From Bacteroidales bacterium (GTDB taxonomy: Bacteria; Bacteroidota; Bacteroidia; Bacteroidales; WCHB1-69): a stretch of DNA of 38,774 nucleotides. The notes under the pieces are model-generated. The model did not search any database. It saw only the letters and a list, made by a program, of their open reading frames with translations, and had not been told where the DNA came from. The stretch is taken from positions 1 through 38,774 of the forward strand of contig JAFPVR010000123.1 of the NCBI GenBank assembly GCA_017395245.1, given 5' to 3'. How positions within the stretch are numbered: the stretch's first letter is position 1; each line of letters opens with the position of its first letter. Shown piece by piece: positions 1 through 8,158 of this stretch. Both the position numbers and the translations under genes were made by a program.

Positions 1-416
1 GGCGCGTGGATTGAAACAGAAAGTAAAGGATGCGGATAATCAAACCTATCAAGTCGCGCCCCCCGTGGGCGCGTGGATTGAAACACTGAAAAATAATAAC
101 CGCTCTCAGGCCGCACGTGTCGCGCCCCCCGTGGGCGCGTGGATTGAAACACAATTGTAAACAACTTAGTATGAAACTCACCAAGTCGCGCCCCCCGTGG
201 GCGCGTGGATTGAAACACCTTGATCTGTGCGTCTTTCTCCTTGATGCGTTGTCGCGCCCCTCGTGGGCGTGTGGATTGAAACTACATGAACATCTGCCTG
301 TCGAGGAACAGCAACAAAGTCGCGCCCTTGTGGACGCGTGGATTGAAACCCGACAAACCGCGGCAATCTGGAGCCTTTCGGAAAGTCGCGCCCCATGTGG
401 GCGTGTGGATTGAAGT
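1..416 (+). CRISPR. CRISPR array, trailing end, type I-C-like repeat
   Basis: Seven repeat copies are visible: a partial one at 1-17, then 53-84, 119-150, 185-216, 251-282, 319-349 and 385-416. The consensus is 32 bp, begins GTCGCGCC and ends GTGGATTGAAAC, with an internal inverted repeat (GCGCCC / GGGCGC). This matches the known type I-C repeat style. The six spacers are 34-36 bp and differ from one another. Repeats at 53, 119 and 185 are identical; those at 251, 319 (31 bp, one base lost) and 385 (last bases GT instead of AC) are increasingly degenerate. Decay on the right marks the old, leader-distal end, so leader and cas genes should lie left of the window. No cas gene is present here. 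Confidence 0.96.
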
Positions 417-439
417 ATTGACAACACATTGACGATTCG

Positions 440-466
440 GTAGAGACGTATATTTTGCGTCTCTAC
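440..466. repeat. Dispersed palindrome, copy 1 (possible terminator)
   Basis: Arms GTAGAGACG and CGTCTCTAC flank an AT-rich centre, followed by a T-run up to 473. It is one of several related palindromes in the window (1544-1571, 7963-7990, 11739-11760). The hairpin plus T-run could end transcription of the CRISPR array, which is an inference. Confidence 0.8.
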
Positions 467-528
467 GTTTTTTCTCGCCTCAAATGCCCATCTTCCCCAA
501 GGACATTCCGCCCCGGCCTTACGGTGAC

Positions 529-588
529 GCTCGCGCTGGCGAGGCACCACACCTCCTTGGCGGTCTTGCGCGGGTGTAACTCGTGAAT
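529..588 (-). pseudogene. Decayed fragment of the THUMP-like methyltransferase gene
   Basis: This segment is closely similar to 1182-1241, which lies inside the methyltransferase gene. The shared core includes CACCTCCTTGGCGGTCTTGC. On the minus strand it still reads as a variant of residues about 353-372 of that protein (RKTAKEV followed by LASAS). It has no start or continuing frame and a roughly 10-bp extra segment beside it, so it is a remnant, not a gene. It implies a past duplication or a lost paralogue at this edge of the CRISPR locus. Confidence 0.75.
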
Positions 589-668
589 AGCTTGTGAGAG
601 CATACACAAAGTTATATAAATATAAGCTTTAGTAGAGTTTTAGTGGGGCTTGAATAGAGTAGTAATAG

Positions 669-723
669 AGTTGCACCGGAGTTACACCGGAGTTACACCG
701 GAGTTGGAGCGGAGTTGGAGCGG
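669..723. repeat. Five 11-bp tandem repeats
   Basis: Units are AGTTGCACCGG, AGTTACACCGG twice, then AGTTGGAGCGG twice. They sit in non-coding DNA and have no evident function. Confidence 0.85.
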
Positions 724-730
724 AACTGTG

Positions 731-851
731 ATTCGCTGATTTAGGTTGTCACTTTTGTGTCTTGCGACTGATCCGAGTTGACGGGTTAATAATTTGCGAC
801 TGATTCAGGTTGTCGCTTGTTCTTTTTTTCGACTGTTTCTCGTTGTCAGTG
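731..851. repeat. Four degenerate copies of a 22-bp motif at about 32-bp period
   Basis: Copies begin near 731, 762, 794 and 828. The clearest read TTGCGACTGATTCAGGTTG and TTGCGACTGATCCGAGTTG. Spacing is 31, 32 and 34 bp. The copies are imperfect and the first and last are weak. No coding frame runs through them. Confidence 0.5.
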
Positions 852-1035
852 TAAGACAAAAGCGGCGTCTTCTTCGATATTCATCTTTTTGTTTTCACAA
901 CTTCCTGATTCACAGCATGTAGGATGCGTGATGGATTCGTGATACTCATCAGCAAACCCTGCACCATTCCCATGGTTGTATCTTTGCCGTCGAAACTAGT
1001 TCGCGAACTGTTTCGGACGTTCTTTGACATGTTGT

Positions 1036-2298
1036 TTAGAAATAGCCGACCTTCCCGCATTCCAGCACCACCTTCCTGCCGTCCGCCAACGTGCAGCCGA
1101 ACAGGTATCCCGCATTCCCGTCCTTGATTTTCAGCACCTTGCGCAGCTCCTCCGCCGACAACGGGAAATTCCGCACGGCAATGCTCGCGCTGGCGAGGTG
1201 CGACACCTCCTTGGCGGTCTTGCGCGTGTGGAACTCATGGACGGCCTCGATGCGGAAGACGCGGCCCGGGAAATCCTCGCGCAAGTCGTTGGCGGTGAAG
1301 AGGTTGGTGCTCTTTGCCAACTTCGCGACCTGATATTGTTGCGACAGGGCGTTGAAGATGCCAGCCTTCATCACGGCGGCGTTGGGCTCGTAAAGGTTGG
1401 AGCCCAGTTCCGTGGCGATGCAGGGTGGGGTGGTGCGCTCGGTTTCAAGGGTGGTTTCAACACGGGCGGCGGCGGTTTTGTTAATATCGACGGCAATGAT
1501 GGTCGGGTCCGCTGTAGAGGTGTTATGTCCGTTCTCACCTGTCGTAGAGACGCAAAATTTTGCGTCTCTACACATACCATGATCCGAAATATCGTCCCGT
1601 TTCAACAAAAACAAAACCTCCTTGCATTCCCCCTCCACCGCGACCACATGCACGGCATACGTCTCGGGCAAATCCCGCAACGTTTGGAAGATGTCGATCA
1701 TCGGGGATGTCTTGACCATCAAGGTGTTGCATCGCGACAGCAGGTCGGATTTCCATTCGAGGAGGTTCGGGGTGCAGTCCGCCAAAGAGACCACCCGCCG
1801 CCCGTGCGTGTCGCGGCGGGATGGGTCGAGGTAGATCAGATCCACGCGGCCGATGTCGCCGAGGTGCTCCTCCATTGGACCGTTGAGGATATTAACATTG
1901 TTGATAACCAGTGTTTTGCAGTTTTGTTGAAAAAGTTCGCAGAGCTCCTCCTGCGGTTCCACGTACCAGCCTTTCGTGAACTTCTTGGCGAAGGCGGCGG
2001 TATCCACCCCGAAACCGCCGCTGAAGTCCGCGAAGGATTCCCCTTTTACTAAGGATGCCTTGTAATCAGCGGTTTGCGACGAAGAGCATTGTTCCATGGA
2101 GACCTTCTTCGGGTAGAGGATGCCCTCGGTGGCGTACCATTCGGGCAGCTTCTCCTTGGCTTTCTGCCGTCCCGCGATCTGCTGCAGTGCTACGGCCATA
2201 TCCACTTGCGGGTCCTTGGACGGATGCAGGGCGAGCTGCGCTACGTCGTCTCCGGCGTGCGCTGCGATGTACTGCCTTGTGGGTTCGTTAATGTTCAT
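1036..2298 (-). CDS. THUMP-like domain class I SAM methyltransferase
   Basis: The 420-residue protein has a Rossmann methyltransferase core with the SAM-binding loop DFSGGFGVD (about residues 91-99) and a DPSRRD motif (158-163) in the usual catalytic position. A C-terminal part resembles the THUMP-like / ferredoxin-fold domain found in Bacteroidota proteins of this kind. The family is thought to modify RNA, but the substrate is not shown by the sequence. Residues about 242-253 are encoded by a 28-bp palindromic repeat inserted in frame (1544-1571), lengthening a loop between two core segments. The ATG at 2298 is the only good start. Upstream lies a dispersed hairpin repeat (2314-2413) rather than a clear promoter. 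The next gene, for a nucleoid-associated protein, is on the same strand 146 bp upstream. Confidence 0.85.
   Translation of the reverse strand: MNINEPTRQYIAAHAGDDVAQLALHPSKDPQVDMAVALQQIAGRQKAKEKLPEWYATEGILYPKKVSMEQCSSSQTADYKASLVKGESFADFSGGFGVDTAAFAKKFTKGWYVEPQEELCELFQQNCKTLVINNVNILNGPMEEHLGDIGRVDLIYLDPSRRDTHGRRVVSLADCTPNLLEWKSDLLSRCNTLMVKTSPMIDIFQTLRDLPETYAVHVVAVEGECKEVLFLLKRDDISDHGMCRDAKFCVSTTGENGHNTSTADPTIIAVDINKTAAARVETTLETERTTPPCIATELGSNLYEPNAAVMKAGIFNALSQQYQVAKLAKSTNLFTANDLREDFPGRVFRIEAVHEFHTRKTAKEVSHLASASIAVRNFPLSAEELRKVLKIKDGNAGYLFGCTLADGRKVVLECGKVGYF
1544..1571. repeat. Perfect 28-bp palindrome inside the methyltransferase gene
   Basis: GTAGAGACGCAAAA is followed directly by its exact reverse complement. 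The reading frame of the minus-strand gene stays open through it and yields residues CRDAKFCVST. The same arms occur at 440-466 and in altered form at 11739-11760, so this is a mobile or dispersed repeat that landed in a coding region. Confidence 0.93.
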
Positions 2299-2313
2299 AC
2301 TGTTCGTTGGTTA

Positions 2314-2413
2314 TATCCTGGGGCTCGCTGCGTTTACCCTGCTTATGATTCCCAGGGTTACGCTTCGCTTCACCCTGGGTTGACACGTGTCGGGCTTGCA
2401 GCCCTCTTGGAAG
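2314..2413. repeat. Dispersed multi-hairpin repeat, copy A
   Basis: The last 45 bp (2369-2413) are identical to 26937-26981. The element contains consecutive inverted repeats: CCCAGGGT (2351-2358) with ACCCTGGG (2372-2379), the palindrome GACACGTGTC (2382-2391), and GGGC-TTGCA-GCCC (2392-2404). A half-unit with CTGGGGCTCGCTGCG precedes it. It lies between the methyltransferase and nucleoid-protein genes. Confidence 0.9.
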
Positions 2414-2444
2414 AGGCTCTAATGCCTGTTGCCTAATGACTTAT

Positions 2445-3467
2445 CTACTCCTCCTCGCTGTAATACACCTTGTAGAACTTCCCGCGTTCGTCCTCGCCCT
2501 GCTCCACGTTGTCGCGGTTGCCGTCGATGATGATCTGGATCTTGCGGTCGAGGCGGATGACGCGCTTGTAGGAGCGTTGCTGGCGGCGGAAGGCGTAGTC
2601 GGAGATGTCAAAGCTGTCGTCAATCACCACGTCGTTCTCCTCCTCAAAGCTCCGTTTGTACTGACGGAAACTTTCGATCACCTCGGGCTGTTCGATGACC
2701 TCGTTGGTGAATTCTTCCATATCGAACGTGTCATTCTCCTTGAAGAACTCCAACGAGCGGTTCAGCAGGTCGATTTGGTCGGCCTTGGAGACCTCGAACT
2801 GTTCGGGCATCGCCTTGGTGACGAAATTCTTGGCCATGGCCATCACATTCTGCGTGTTCGCGTAGCCGTCCTTGCGCTGGCGCACGTGCAGGAAGTCGTC
2901 CATCCAGTACTGCGCCTCGATTCCCCGGTTGGTGTTGTCAACCACGGCCACTACATAGCCGTTGTCGCGCTCTTTGTTGAAAATCAGGCAGCCCTTGTCA
3001 AGCTTCTTGATGTTGATGCCCTGCTCGCTTTCGAGGTTGAAGTTGCCGCCCTCGCGCAGCACCTTCAGGAACGTGTCCTTGTTCTCCGACTTGAACAGCC
3101 CGACGGCATCCACCGTATCGCCATCCACGATGCAGTCCCTGAAATAGACGGTGTAGAATTCCCCGCCCTTGATTTTCGGGTGTGAGCTCTGCTCGTAAAG
3201 ATGCTTTGCAAGGTTCACCGACTGTTCGTAAAGTGTTTCGGGGTCGTCAAAAATCTGCGATGCCGCCCCATAGACCACGTTGTACTCGATCCCGCTGTCG
3301 TGGTAGAGTTCGAAGAGTTCTTCGGAGGAGAAGGGGGTGAGGAAATAGTCGGTGAGCAGCTCGCGCACGCTGTCGGAAAGGTAGAGTGCCTCCTGCGCCA
3401 GAACGACTCCTTCCGCCGCTCCCGAATTCCCCACAAGGTGGAGGGATATGTTTTCTATTGTGCTCAT
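2445..3467 (-). CDS. 37-kD nucleoid-associated protein (NdpA/YejK family)
   Basis: The protein is 340 residues from the chosen start and matches the Bacteroidota branch of the 37-kD nucleoid-associated family by overall pattern, for example the N-terminal MSTIENISLHLVG and the central GCLIFNKERDNGYVVAVVDN. Such proteins associate with the nucleoid; their exact role is unclear. The frame extends upstream to 3536, but those codons run through the promoter region and a hairpin, so the ATG at 3467 is preferred. A short hairpin (AGCCCC at 3485-3490 with GGGGCT at 3500-3505) would lie in the 5' leader. The C-terminus is acidic (YYSEEE). Confidence 0.9.
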   Translation of the reverse strand: MSTIENISLHLVGNSGAAEGVVLAQEALYLSDSVRELLTDYFLTPFSSEELFELYHDSGIEYNVVYGAASQIFDDPETLYEQSVNLAKHLYEQSSHPKIKGGEFYTVYFRDCIVDGDTVDAVGLFKSENKDTFLKVLREGGNFNLESEQGINIKKLDKGCLIFNKERDNGYVVAVVDNTNRGIEAQYWMDDFLHVRQRKDGYANTQNVMAMAKNFVTKAMPEQFEVSKADQIDLLNRSLEFFKENDTFDMEEFTNEVIEQPEVIESFRQYKRSFEEENDVVIDDSFDISDYAFRRQQRSYKRVIRLDRKIQIIIDGNRDNVEQGEDERGKFYKVYYSEEE

Positions 3468-3511
3468 AATCAAAAGATTGATGTAGCCCCGTGATGGTTG
3501 GGGCTGGGGTG

Positions 3512-3519
3512 CAAAGGTA
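3512..3519 (-). promoter_or_regulatory. -7 promoter element for the nucleoid-associated gene
   Basis: On the minus strand this reads TACCTTTG, fitting the Bacteroidota TAnnTTTG element, 45 bp before the ATG at 3467. No TTG at the usual -33 spacing is evident. Confidence 0.55.
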
Positions 3520-3681
3520 GGAAAAATATCGGACAAAATAACCTCGTTCTGCTTGCTGGATTACGCATTTCACCATACGTATATTACAATAGGTGTATTG
3601 AATGAAAATTTTATAAACATTTGGCTTTCAGTGCGTAATTAAAAATCGTCTGTTAATTATTGTTAAAAATGCATTTGCCTC

Positions 3682-3712
3682 TTGACAAGCGGCTTTTTTT
3701 GTTGTATCTTTG
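3682..3712 (+). promoter_or_regulatory. Promoter of the secreted amidase gene
   Basis: TTG (3682-3684) and TATCTTTG (3705-3712) are 20 bp apart, the Bacteroidota -33/-7 arrangement. The ATG is 39 bp further on. Confidence 0.8.
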
Positions 3713-3751
3713 CACTGACAAAAACAATTTATCAACCTAAAACCTAAATCA

Positions 3752-6700
3752 ATGAAAGACAAGGTACAAGTAATGTTTTTATGGGTGCTTCTTATGCTCG
3801 TTTCGACGCATATTCACGCGCAGCAAGCGGAAATGCAGGATGCATACAAGCGGGAGTACGACAATTGTATGGCCGACCTTTTGTGGCGTCAGTATCAAGA
3901 CGTAAGCGGCTGGTTTGAAGCGGCTTATCAAGAATATCCAACGGTTCCGCGAGGGGTGTTGGAGGCGGTGGCGTTCCAATACACGCGCTTCACCCCGAAT
4001 GTGGTCATGGACACGCTGGAGGCTGATCCTTCCGAGATTCCCCGGACCTATTCCGTCATGGGGCTGACGTTGCACGGGAAAGGAGTGTTCCGGGAGAATG
4101 CGCGCCTGCTGGCCGCCACCACGCCCTATCCGCTCGAAGCCATCCTGTGGGAGCCCGGCGTGGCGGTCAAGGCCTACGCCAATGCGTTCGCCCGACTGCA
4201 GCGCGATCACGCCATTTTCGGCGATTCGCTGGAACGTTACAAGCCCATCTTCACCGCCCTTTGCGAGCTGCCGCTGACGAGGGATGGCGATGACGACTTC
4301 GCGATGAACAGTTTTCTGTACATGATCTACTACTTTTTAGATAAGGAGGAGTATGCCCGTTTTGGGGTTCCGCCCAGAACCATTGATTTTAATCGGCTGT
4401 TCGGGGAGGAGTACGGGCGGCTGCGCGGGGGGCGTGCCGAGGTGTCGCCCGCGCCGGGCATGCGAGCCGGTGCCACCACTCCCGACTATCCCGGTGCGAT
4501 TTTTCTGGCGGCCGCCTCCTGCAACTACACGGCGGGCAGGGGAGGAGCGACCATCACGGCCGTCACTATCCACTACACGCAGGGCACCTACGCGGGATCC
4601 ATCGCGTGGTTCCGGAACTGCAGCGCGCAAGCCTCCGCGCACTATGTTATCCGCTCTGTCGACGGGCAGGTTACCCAGATGGTGCCGGAGGCCGACAAGG
4701 CTTGGCATGTCGGGGTTGCCAACAGCTACACCATCGGCATCGAACACGAGGCCTTGGGAAACATTTACTCCTACTTCACGACGGCCATGTACGAGTCGTC
4801 GGCCAATCTGGTGAAGAACATCTGCTCGCGACGAAGTAACATCAACCCGCACCGGGTCTTCTATCGCGACACCCTCGACAACGGTACTGTGCTGAACTAC
4901 GGGCTGCACAGTCTGGGTGGGGCCACTGCCTGTACGCAAATCCGTGGGCACCAACACTTTCCGAGCCAGACGCACACCGACCCCGGACCGTATTGGGACT
5001 GGAACCGCTACTACAAGCTGATCAATGACAACCCGACGGTTGTGGAGTCGACGGGCGCGACGGGAACCTTCACCGACTCGGGCGGTCCTAACGGCAACTA
5101 CGGCGACGACGAGCGGCGGCTCTTCCGTATCCATATCCCCGGGGCCGACAGTGTAGCGTTGATGTTCCAGAGTTTCAACCTGGAACCGGACTACGATTTT
5201 ATGTGGATTTACGCCGGCGGTTCGGAGTTTTCGCCGCTGCTCGGACGATGGAACACGCAGTCGCCCGGACGGGTTGTCGCGGCGGGCGACCAGATGCTGG
5301 TGGAATTCCGCTCCGACTGCGCCACCACGGCCTCCGGCTGGAGCGCGACCTGGCAGGCCGTCCACGCCGACCCTAATTCGCAAGGGGATGATGGAGGAGA
5401 TAGCGGTGGAGGTACCGGAGGAGATGCTGGCGGTGAGAACGCTGGAAATGGCGGTGATGGCGGTGGTGGCGATAGTGGTGATGACGGCGGCGGTAATAAC
5501 AGCGGAGGCGATGACGGGAATGATGATGACGATGATGGGCAAGTCAACGATTGGGAACCGGACGCGAACGAGCCGCTCTCTGACAATGCTTTGCCGCAGA
5601 CGGTCATCAATACGGACGCTTCACAGTGGATAACCCAAGGGTTCACCGCGACGTTCTCCGATTCGGACGATTCCGGCCTCAAGTGGCGGTTCTACCAGAT
5701 TATGGAGTCGGACGGGACCGTATGGAGTGCGCGTCCGGAGCAGGGGTTCCTATGCGACAACTTCGACCAGTCCTTGGATGCCTCGGTCTGGGTGAACAAT
5801 TCGACCCATCCCTGGACAGTGTTGAGTGGCGCGTTGTGTCAGAACAATGCATCGGCCGGTTATTCAGGGGTGGCGGCGCATCACAACGGGGCTTCGCACA
5901 CCGCCTACCTCTACGACTTCTACCTCAGATTCACGAGCGGGGAGAAATGTTCGTTCTTCTTCAACTGCAACAATGCCCCCTCCGCAACCTCCCTCTTTTC
6001 AGGCTATGAGGTCTGCTTTGACAGGGAAAACCATACGGTGAGCCTTTTTCGACTGATTTTGGGCGCAAAACGATTGCTGAAGACAAACACGCAAGTCTAT
6101 TTCCAGACCGGGACAAGCTACTTGTGCCGCGTTGTGTTCGACAGCTCGACGGGTGAGATTGTGGTCTTGCGCCACGCCAACAGGATTATCAGGGCGGTGG
6201 ACAATGTGCTGGCGACAACGTCAGACGCCTACGTCGGATTTGTCACCCGCTATGCGGCGGTAAGCGTCGACAACCTGCGGGTTTACGGGTCCCGCAGTGC
6301 CGCCGTCCCGATTTCCGTTGGCTCCTCCGGACACTGCGATCTCCAACGCCAGGCGGTGAACGGTTTGAGCCGCACCAAGCTGAAATCCATTGTGATGGAC
6401 AGAGCCTACAAAATGTCCGCCTTGGTGGAGAAATCCTTGAAGGTGGATTACACCGCGCCATCGGTGGTGACGAACCTCGCCTTGCAGACGGAGACGGAGC
6501 CGCAGCCGGACGGAACCCTGCTAGTCAATGTGTCCGCTTCATGGTCCGCCTCTTCGGACGCGCAGTCGGGTATCCGGCGGTACTATTTTCACAATAGTGG
6601 CATGAACACCCCGTCGCTGAGCTACCTTTGGACAGACAATGGATTGGTCCTCTCTTGTCATCCCGACTATCTGCTTGACCAAAGTCAGGTGTTGACGTTC

Positions 6701-7048
6701 AGCGTGGTGGCGGAGAACCATGCAGGACTGCTTTCTTCGCCTGTCAAGAAGATGATAGCCTTCACCTCAGCCATAGGAAAGCTCCCCAAACAGGAGTTGG
6801 CGAGATGGGATTTGCTGTCGGGAAGGTGCCTCCACATACACTGTACTCCTACGCAGGATGGGGAAACGGATGCCTCGGGTGCGCTGGTGTACGCTGTGTA
6901 CGACATGGCTGGAAAGCGGGTGAGGGAGGGGACTTTTCACGACCAAGTGTCGGTTGATATCGGCGGTTTGAGAAGAGGCGTGTATCTGCTTCGTGTCACT
7001 AGCGGTCCGAAGGTGTTGCTTGCAGACAAGGTGGTGCTGCTCCGTTGA
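3752..7048 (+). CDS. Secreted N-acetylmuramoyl-L-alanine amidase-like protein, CUB domain and T9SS tail
   Basis: The 1098-residue protein starts with a signal peptide (about 1-24, ending IHAQ). Residues 30-235 are unrecognised. An amidase_2-type domain follows (about 255-425): H274 in TIHYTQG, H400 in IRGHQHF and D410 in HTDPGPYWDW fit the zinc ligands of the AmiD group, and E330 lies where catalytic residues are expected. A CUB-like beta domain (about 436-537) precedes a Gly/Asp/Asn-rich linker (541-598). A lectin-like beta region (about 650-870) and a fibronectin-type segment come next. The last 75 residues look like a T9SS type A sorting domain (GLRRGVYLLRV near the end). The predicted site is the cell surface or medium, with action on peptidoglycan or muropeptides. 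It is monocistronic with its own promoter. Peptide-bond cleavage in murein is inferred from the ligand pattern. Confidence 0.85.
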   Translation: MKDKVQVMFLWVLLMLVSTHIHAQQAEMQDAYKREYDNCMADLLWRQYQDVSGWFEAAYQEYPTVPRGVLEAVAFQYTRFTPNVVMDTLEADPSEIPRTYSVMGLTLHGKGVFRENARLLAATTPYPLEAILWEPGVAVKAYANAFARLQRDHAIFGDSLERYKPIFTALCELPLTRDGDDDFAMNSFLYMIYYFLDKEEYARFGVPPRTIDFNRLFGEEYGRLRGGRAEVSPAPGMRAGATTPDYPGAIFLAAASCNYTAGRGGATITAVTIHYTQGTYAGSIAWFRNCSAQASAHYVIRSVDGQVTQMVPEADKAWHVGVANSYTIGIEHEALGNIYSYFTTAMYESSANLVKNICSRRSNINPHRVFYRDTLDNGTVLNYGLHSLGGATACTQIRGHQHFPSQTHTDPGPYWDWNRYYKLINDNPTVVESTGATGTFTDSGGPNGNYGDDERRLFRIHIPGADSVALMFQSFNLEPDYDFMWIYAGGSEFSPLLGRWNTQSPGRVVAAGDQMLVEFRSDCATTASGWSATWQAVHADPNSQGDDGGDSGGGTGGDAGGENAGNGGDGGGGDSGDDGGGNNSGGDDGNDDDDDGQVNDWEPDANEPLSDNALPQTVINTDASQWITQGFTATFSDSDDSGLKWRFYQIMESDGTVWSARPEQGFLCDNFDQSLDASVWVNNSTHPWTVLSGALCQNNASAGYSGVAAHHNGASHTAYLYDFYLRFTSGEKCSFFFNCNNAPSATSLFSGYEVCFDRENHTVSLFRLILGAKRLLKTNTQVYFQTGTSYLCRVVFDSSTGEIVVLRHANRIIRAVDNVLATTSDAYVGFVTRYAAVSVDNLRVYGSRSAAVPISVGSSGHCDLQRQAVNGLSRTKLKSIVMDRAYKMSALVEKSLKVDYTAPSVVTNLALQTETEPQPDGTLLVNVSASWSASSDAQSGIRRYYFHNSGMNTPSLSYLWTDNGLVLSCHPDYLLDQSQVLTFSVVAENHAGLLSSPVKKMIAFTSAIGKLPKQELARWDLLSGRCLHIHCTPTQDGETDASGALVYAVYDMAGKRVREGTFHDQVSVDIGGLRRGVYLLRVTSGPKVLLADKVVLLR

Positions 7049-7186
7049 GCGATGAGGGAATGTGGGATTGGATTTTCAACATTCCCGTGGGAATTATTCG
7101 TGCAGATCCGAGTGTGGACCACTTGAAATTTTCCTATTTTCGCATTTTGAATGATTAATCATGGTTTGTGATTTAAGAATTTGATT

Positions 7187-7924
7187 ATGAGATATTTGGA
7201 AAGTATAGTTGAGGAGAATCAACAGATTACGGACGATATTTTTGTCCTTTGTGTCACGTTCGCGGGAGGCGATGTCAAGCCCGGTCAGTTCTATATGCTG
7301 AAAAGCTGGGATACGGAGCTGACATTGATGCGACCCATCAGTGTGTTCCAGGTCGAAGATGGCTATCTTTGGTTCATGTATCGCACGGTTGGCGCGGGGA
7401 CACGGCGGATGTCCGAGTTGAAAAACGGGGACCGCATCCGTCTGCTCGGACCTTGCGGCAACGGCTATCCTTGCGAGGAACTGAAGGGTAGGGTGGCGCT
7501 TGTCGGAGGTGGTGTCGGTATCCCGCCGCTCTGCCACACCGCCGAGGTGTTGCATCGTAACGGTCTCACGGTGGATGCCTACCTCGGTTTCCGCGACGAA
7601 CTTTTCGCCGTGGGGGATATCGAACTGTGGTGTACCGACATGTTCATCTCCACCGAACACGGCGAGGAAGGCTACAAGGGGTTCGTCACGGATCTGTTGA
7701 AACCTGAGCGTTACGATGCGGTGCTCACCTGCGGGCCCGAGGTGATGATGCGCAAGGTTGCCGCGATGTGTGCCGATGCGAATGTCACCTGCTATTGCTC
7801 GCTCGAACACCGCATGGCCTGTGGCATCGGAGCTTGCTTGGGATGCAGCATCCGCACGAAAAACGGCATGAAACGTGTCTGCAAAGACGGCCCGGTGTTC
7901 CGCAGCACGGATCTGATGTGGTGA
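7187..7924 (+). CDS. pyrK: Dihydroorotate dehydrogenase B, electron transfer subunit
   Basis: The 245-residue protein carries the FAD/NAD domain of the ferredoxin reductase type (LMRPISV near 47-53; VALVGGGVGIPPL at 103-115) and the C-terminal 2Fe-2S site with C212, C217, C220 and C232 (C-X4-C-X2-C-X11-C), diagnostic of PyrK. It passes electrons from PyrD to NAD+ in pyrimidine synthesis. A TTG at 7181 could also start translation, but the ATG at 7187 opens the conserved region (MRYLESIVEENQQ). pyrD follows after 234 bp filled with palindrome-derived repeats, so the two may still form one transcript. Confidence 0.93.
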   Translation: MRYLESIVEENQQITDDIFVLCVTFAGGDVKPGQFYMLKSWDTELTLMRPISVFQVEDGYLWFMYRTVGAGTRRMSELKNGDRIRLLGPCGNGYPCEELKGRVALVGGGVGIPPLCHTAEVLHRNGLTVDAYLGFRDELFAVGDIELWCTDMFISTEHGEEGYKGFVTDLLKPERYDAVLTCGPEVMMRKVAAMCADANVTCYCSLEHRMACGIGACLGCSIRTKNGMKRVCKDGPVFRSTDLMW

Positions 7925-7962
7925 TGACACAAAACGGCAATGTTATTATGGCGTTGCGCATT

Positions 7963-8116
7963 GTAAAAACGCAATGCATTGCGTCTTTATGTGGGCATGA
8001 GTTTTAACAGACCGTGCGTTTCAACAGGTCATGCGTCTTTGGATCATTCGCCTTTTGACCGTATGTCGTAACAGGCCGTGCGTTTTTACATGGTACTGTG
8101 TCTCAACAGGACTGTT
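7963..8116. repeat. Degenerate palindrome-derived repeats between pyrK and pyrD
   Basis: A palindrome core ACGCAATGCATTGCGT (7969-7984) is flanked by remnants of the GTAGAGACGC family. It is followed to 8116 by about five or six imperfect units such as ACCGTGCGTTTCAACAGG, CATGCGTCTTT and GGCCGTGCGTTTTTACA. They look like decayed half-palindromes. Confidence 0.65.
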
Positions 8117-8158
8117 TGCCCAAACCGAAAAAAAATGTATAGAACAAAGAGATAGATT

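Larger units (their letters stand above)
417..1035. other. Gene-free stretch between CRISPR end and methyltransferase
   Basis: No convincing coding region is seen. The stretch holds, in order, a palindromic element (440-466), a decayed copy of part of the neighbouring methyltransferase gene (529-588), five 11-bp tandem repeats (669-723) and four degenerate copies of a 22-bp motif (731-851). The rest, about 852-1035, shows nothing I can name. The mixture of fragments and repeats looks like a scar region next to the CRISPR trailer. Confidence 0.7.

Noticed and set aside
117-413. Small frames running through the CRISPR repeats
   Set aside because: They are made of repeat translations (SRPPWARGLKH) and spacers, so they are not genes.
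2436-3185. 249-codon plus-strand frame
   Set aside because: It is antisense to the nucleoid-associated protein and has no protein-like features beyond Leu/Val runs.
4337-5542. 401-codon frame opposite the amidase gene
   Set aside because: It overlaps the conserved amidase and CUB domains and its start is the complement of the Gly/Asp-rich linker.
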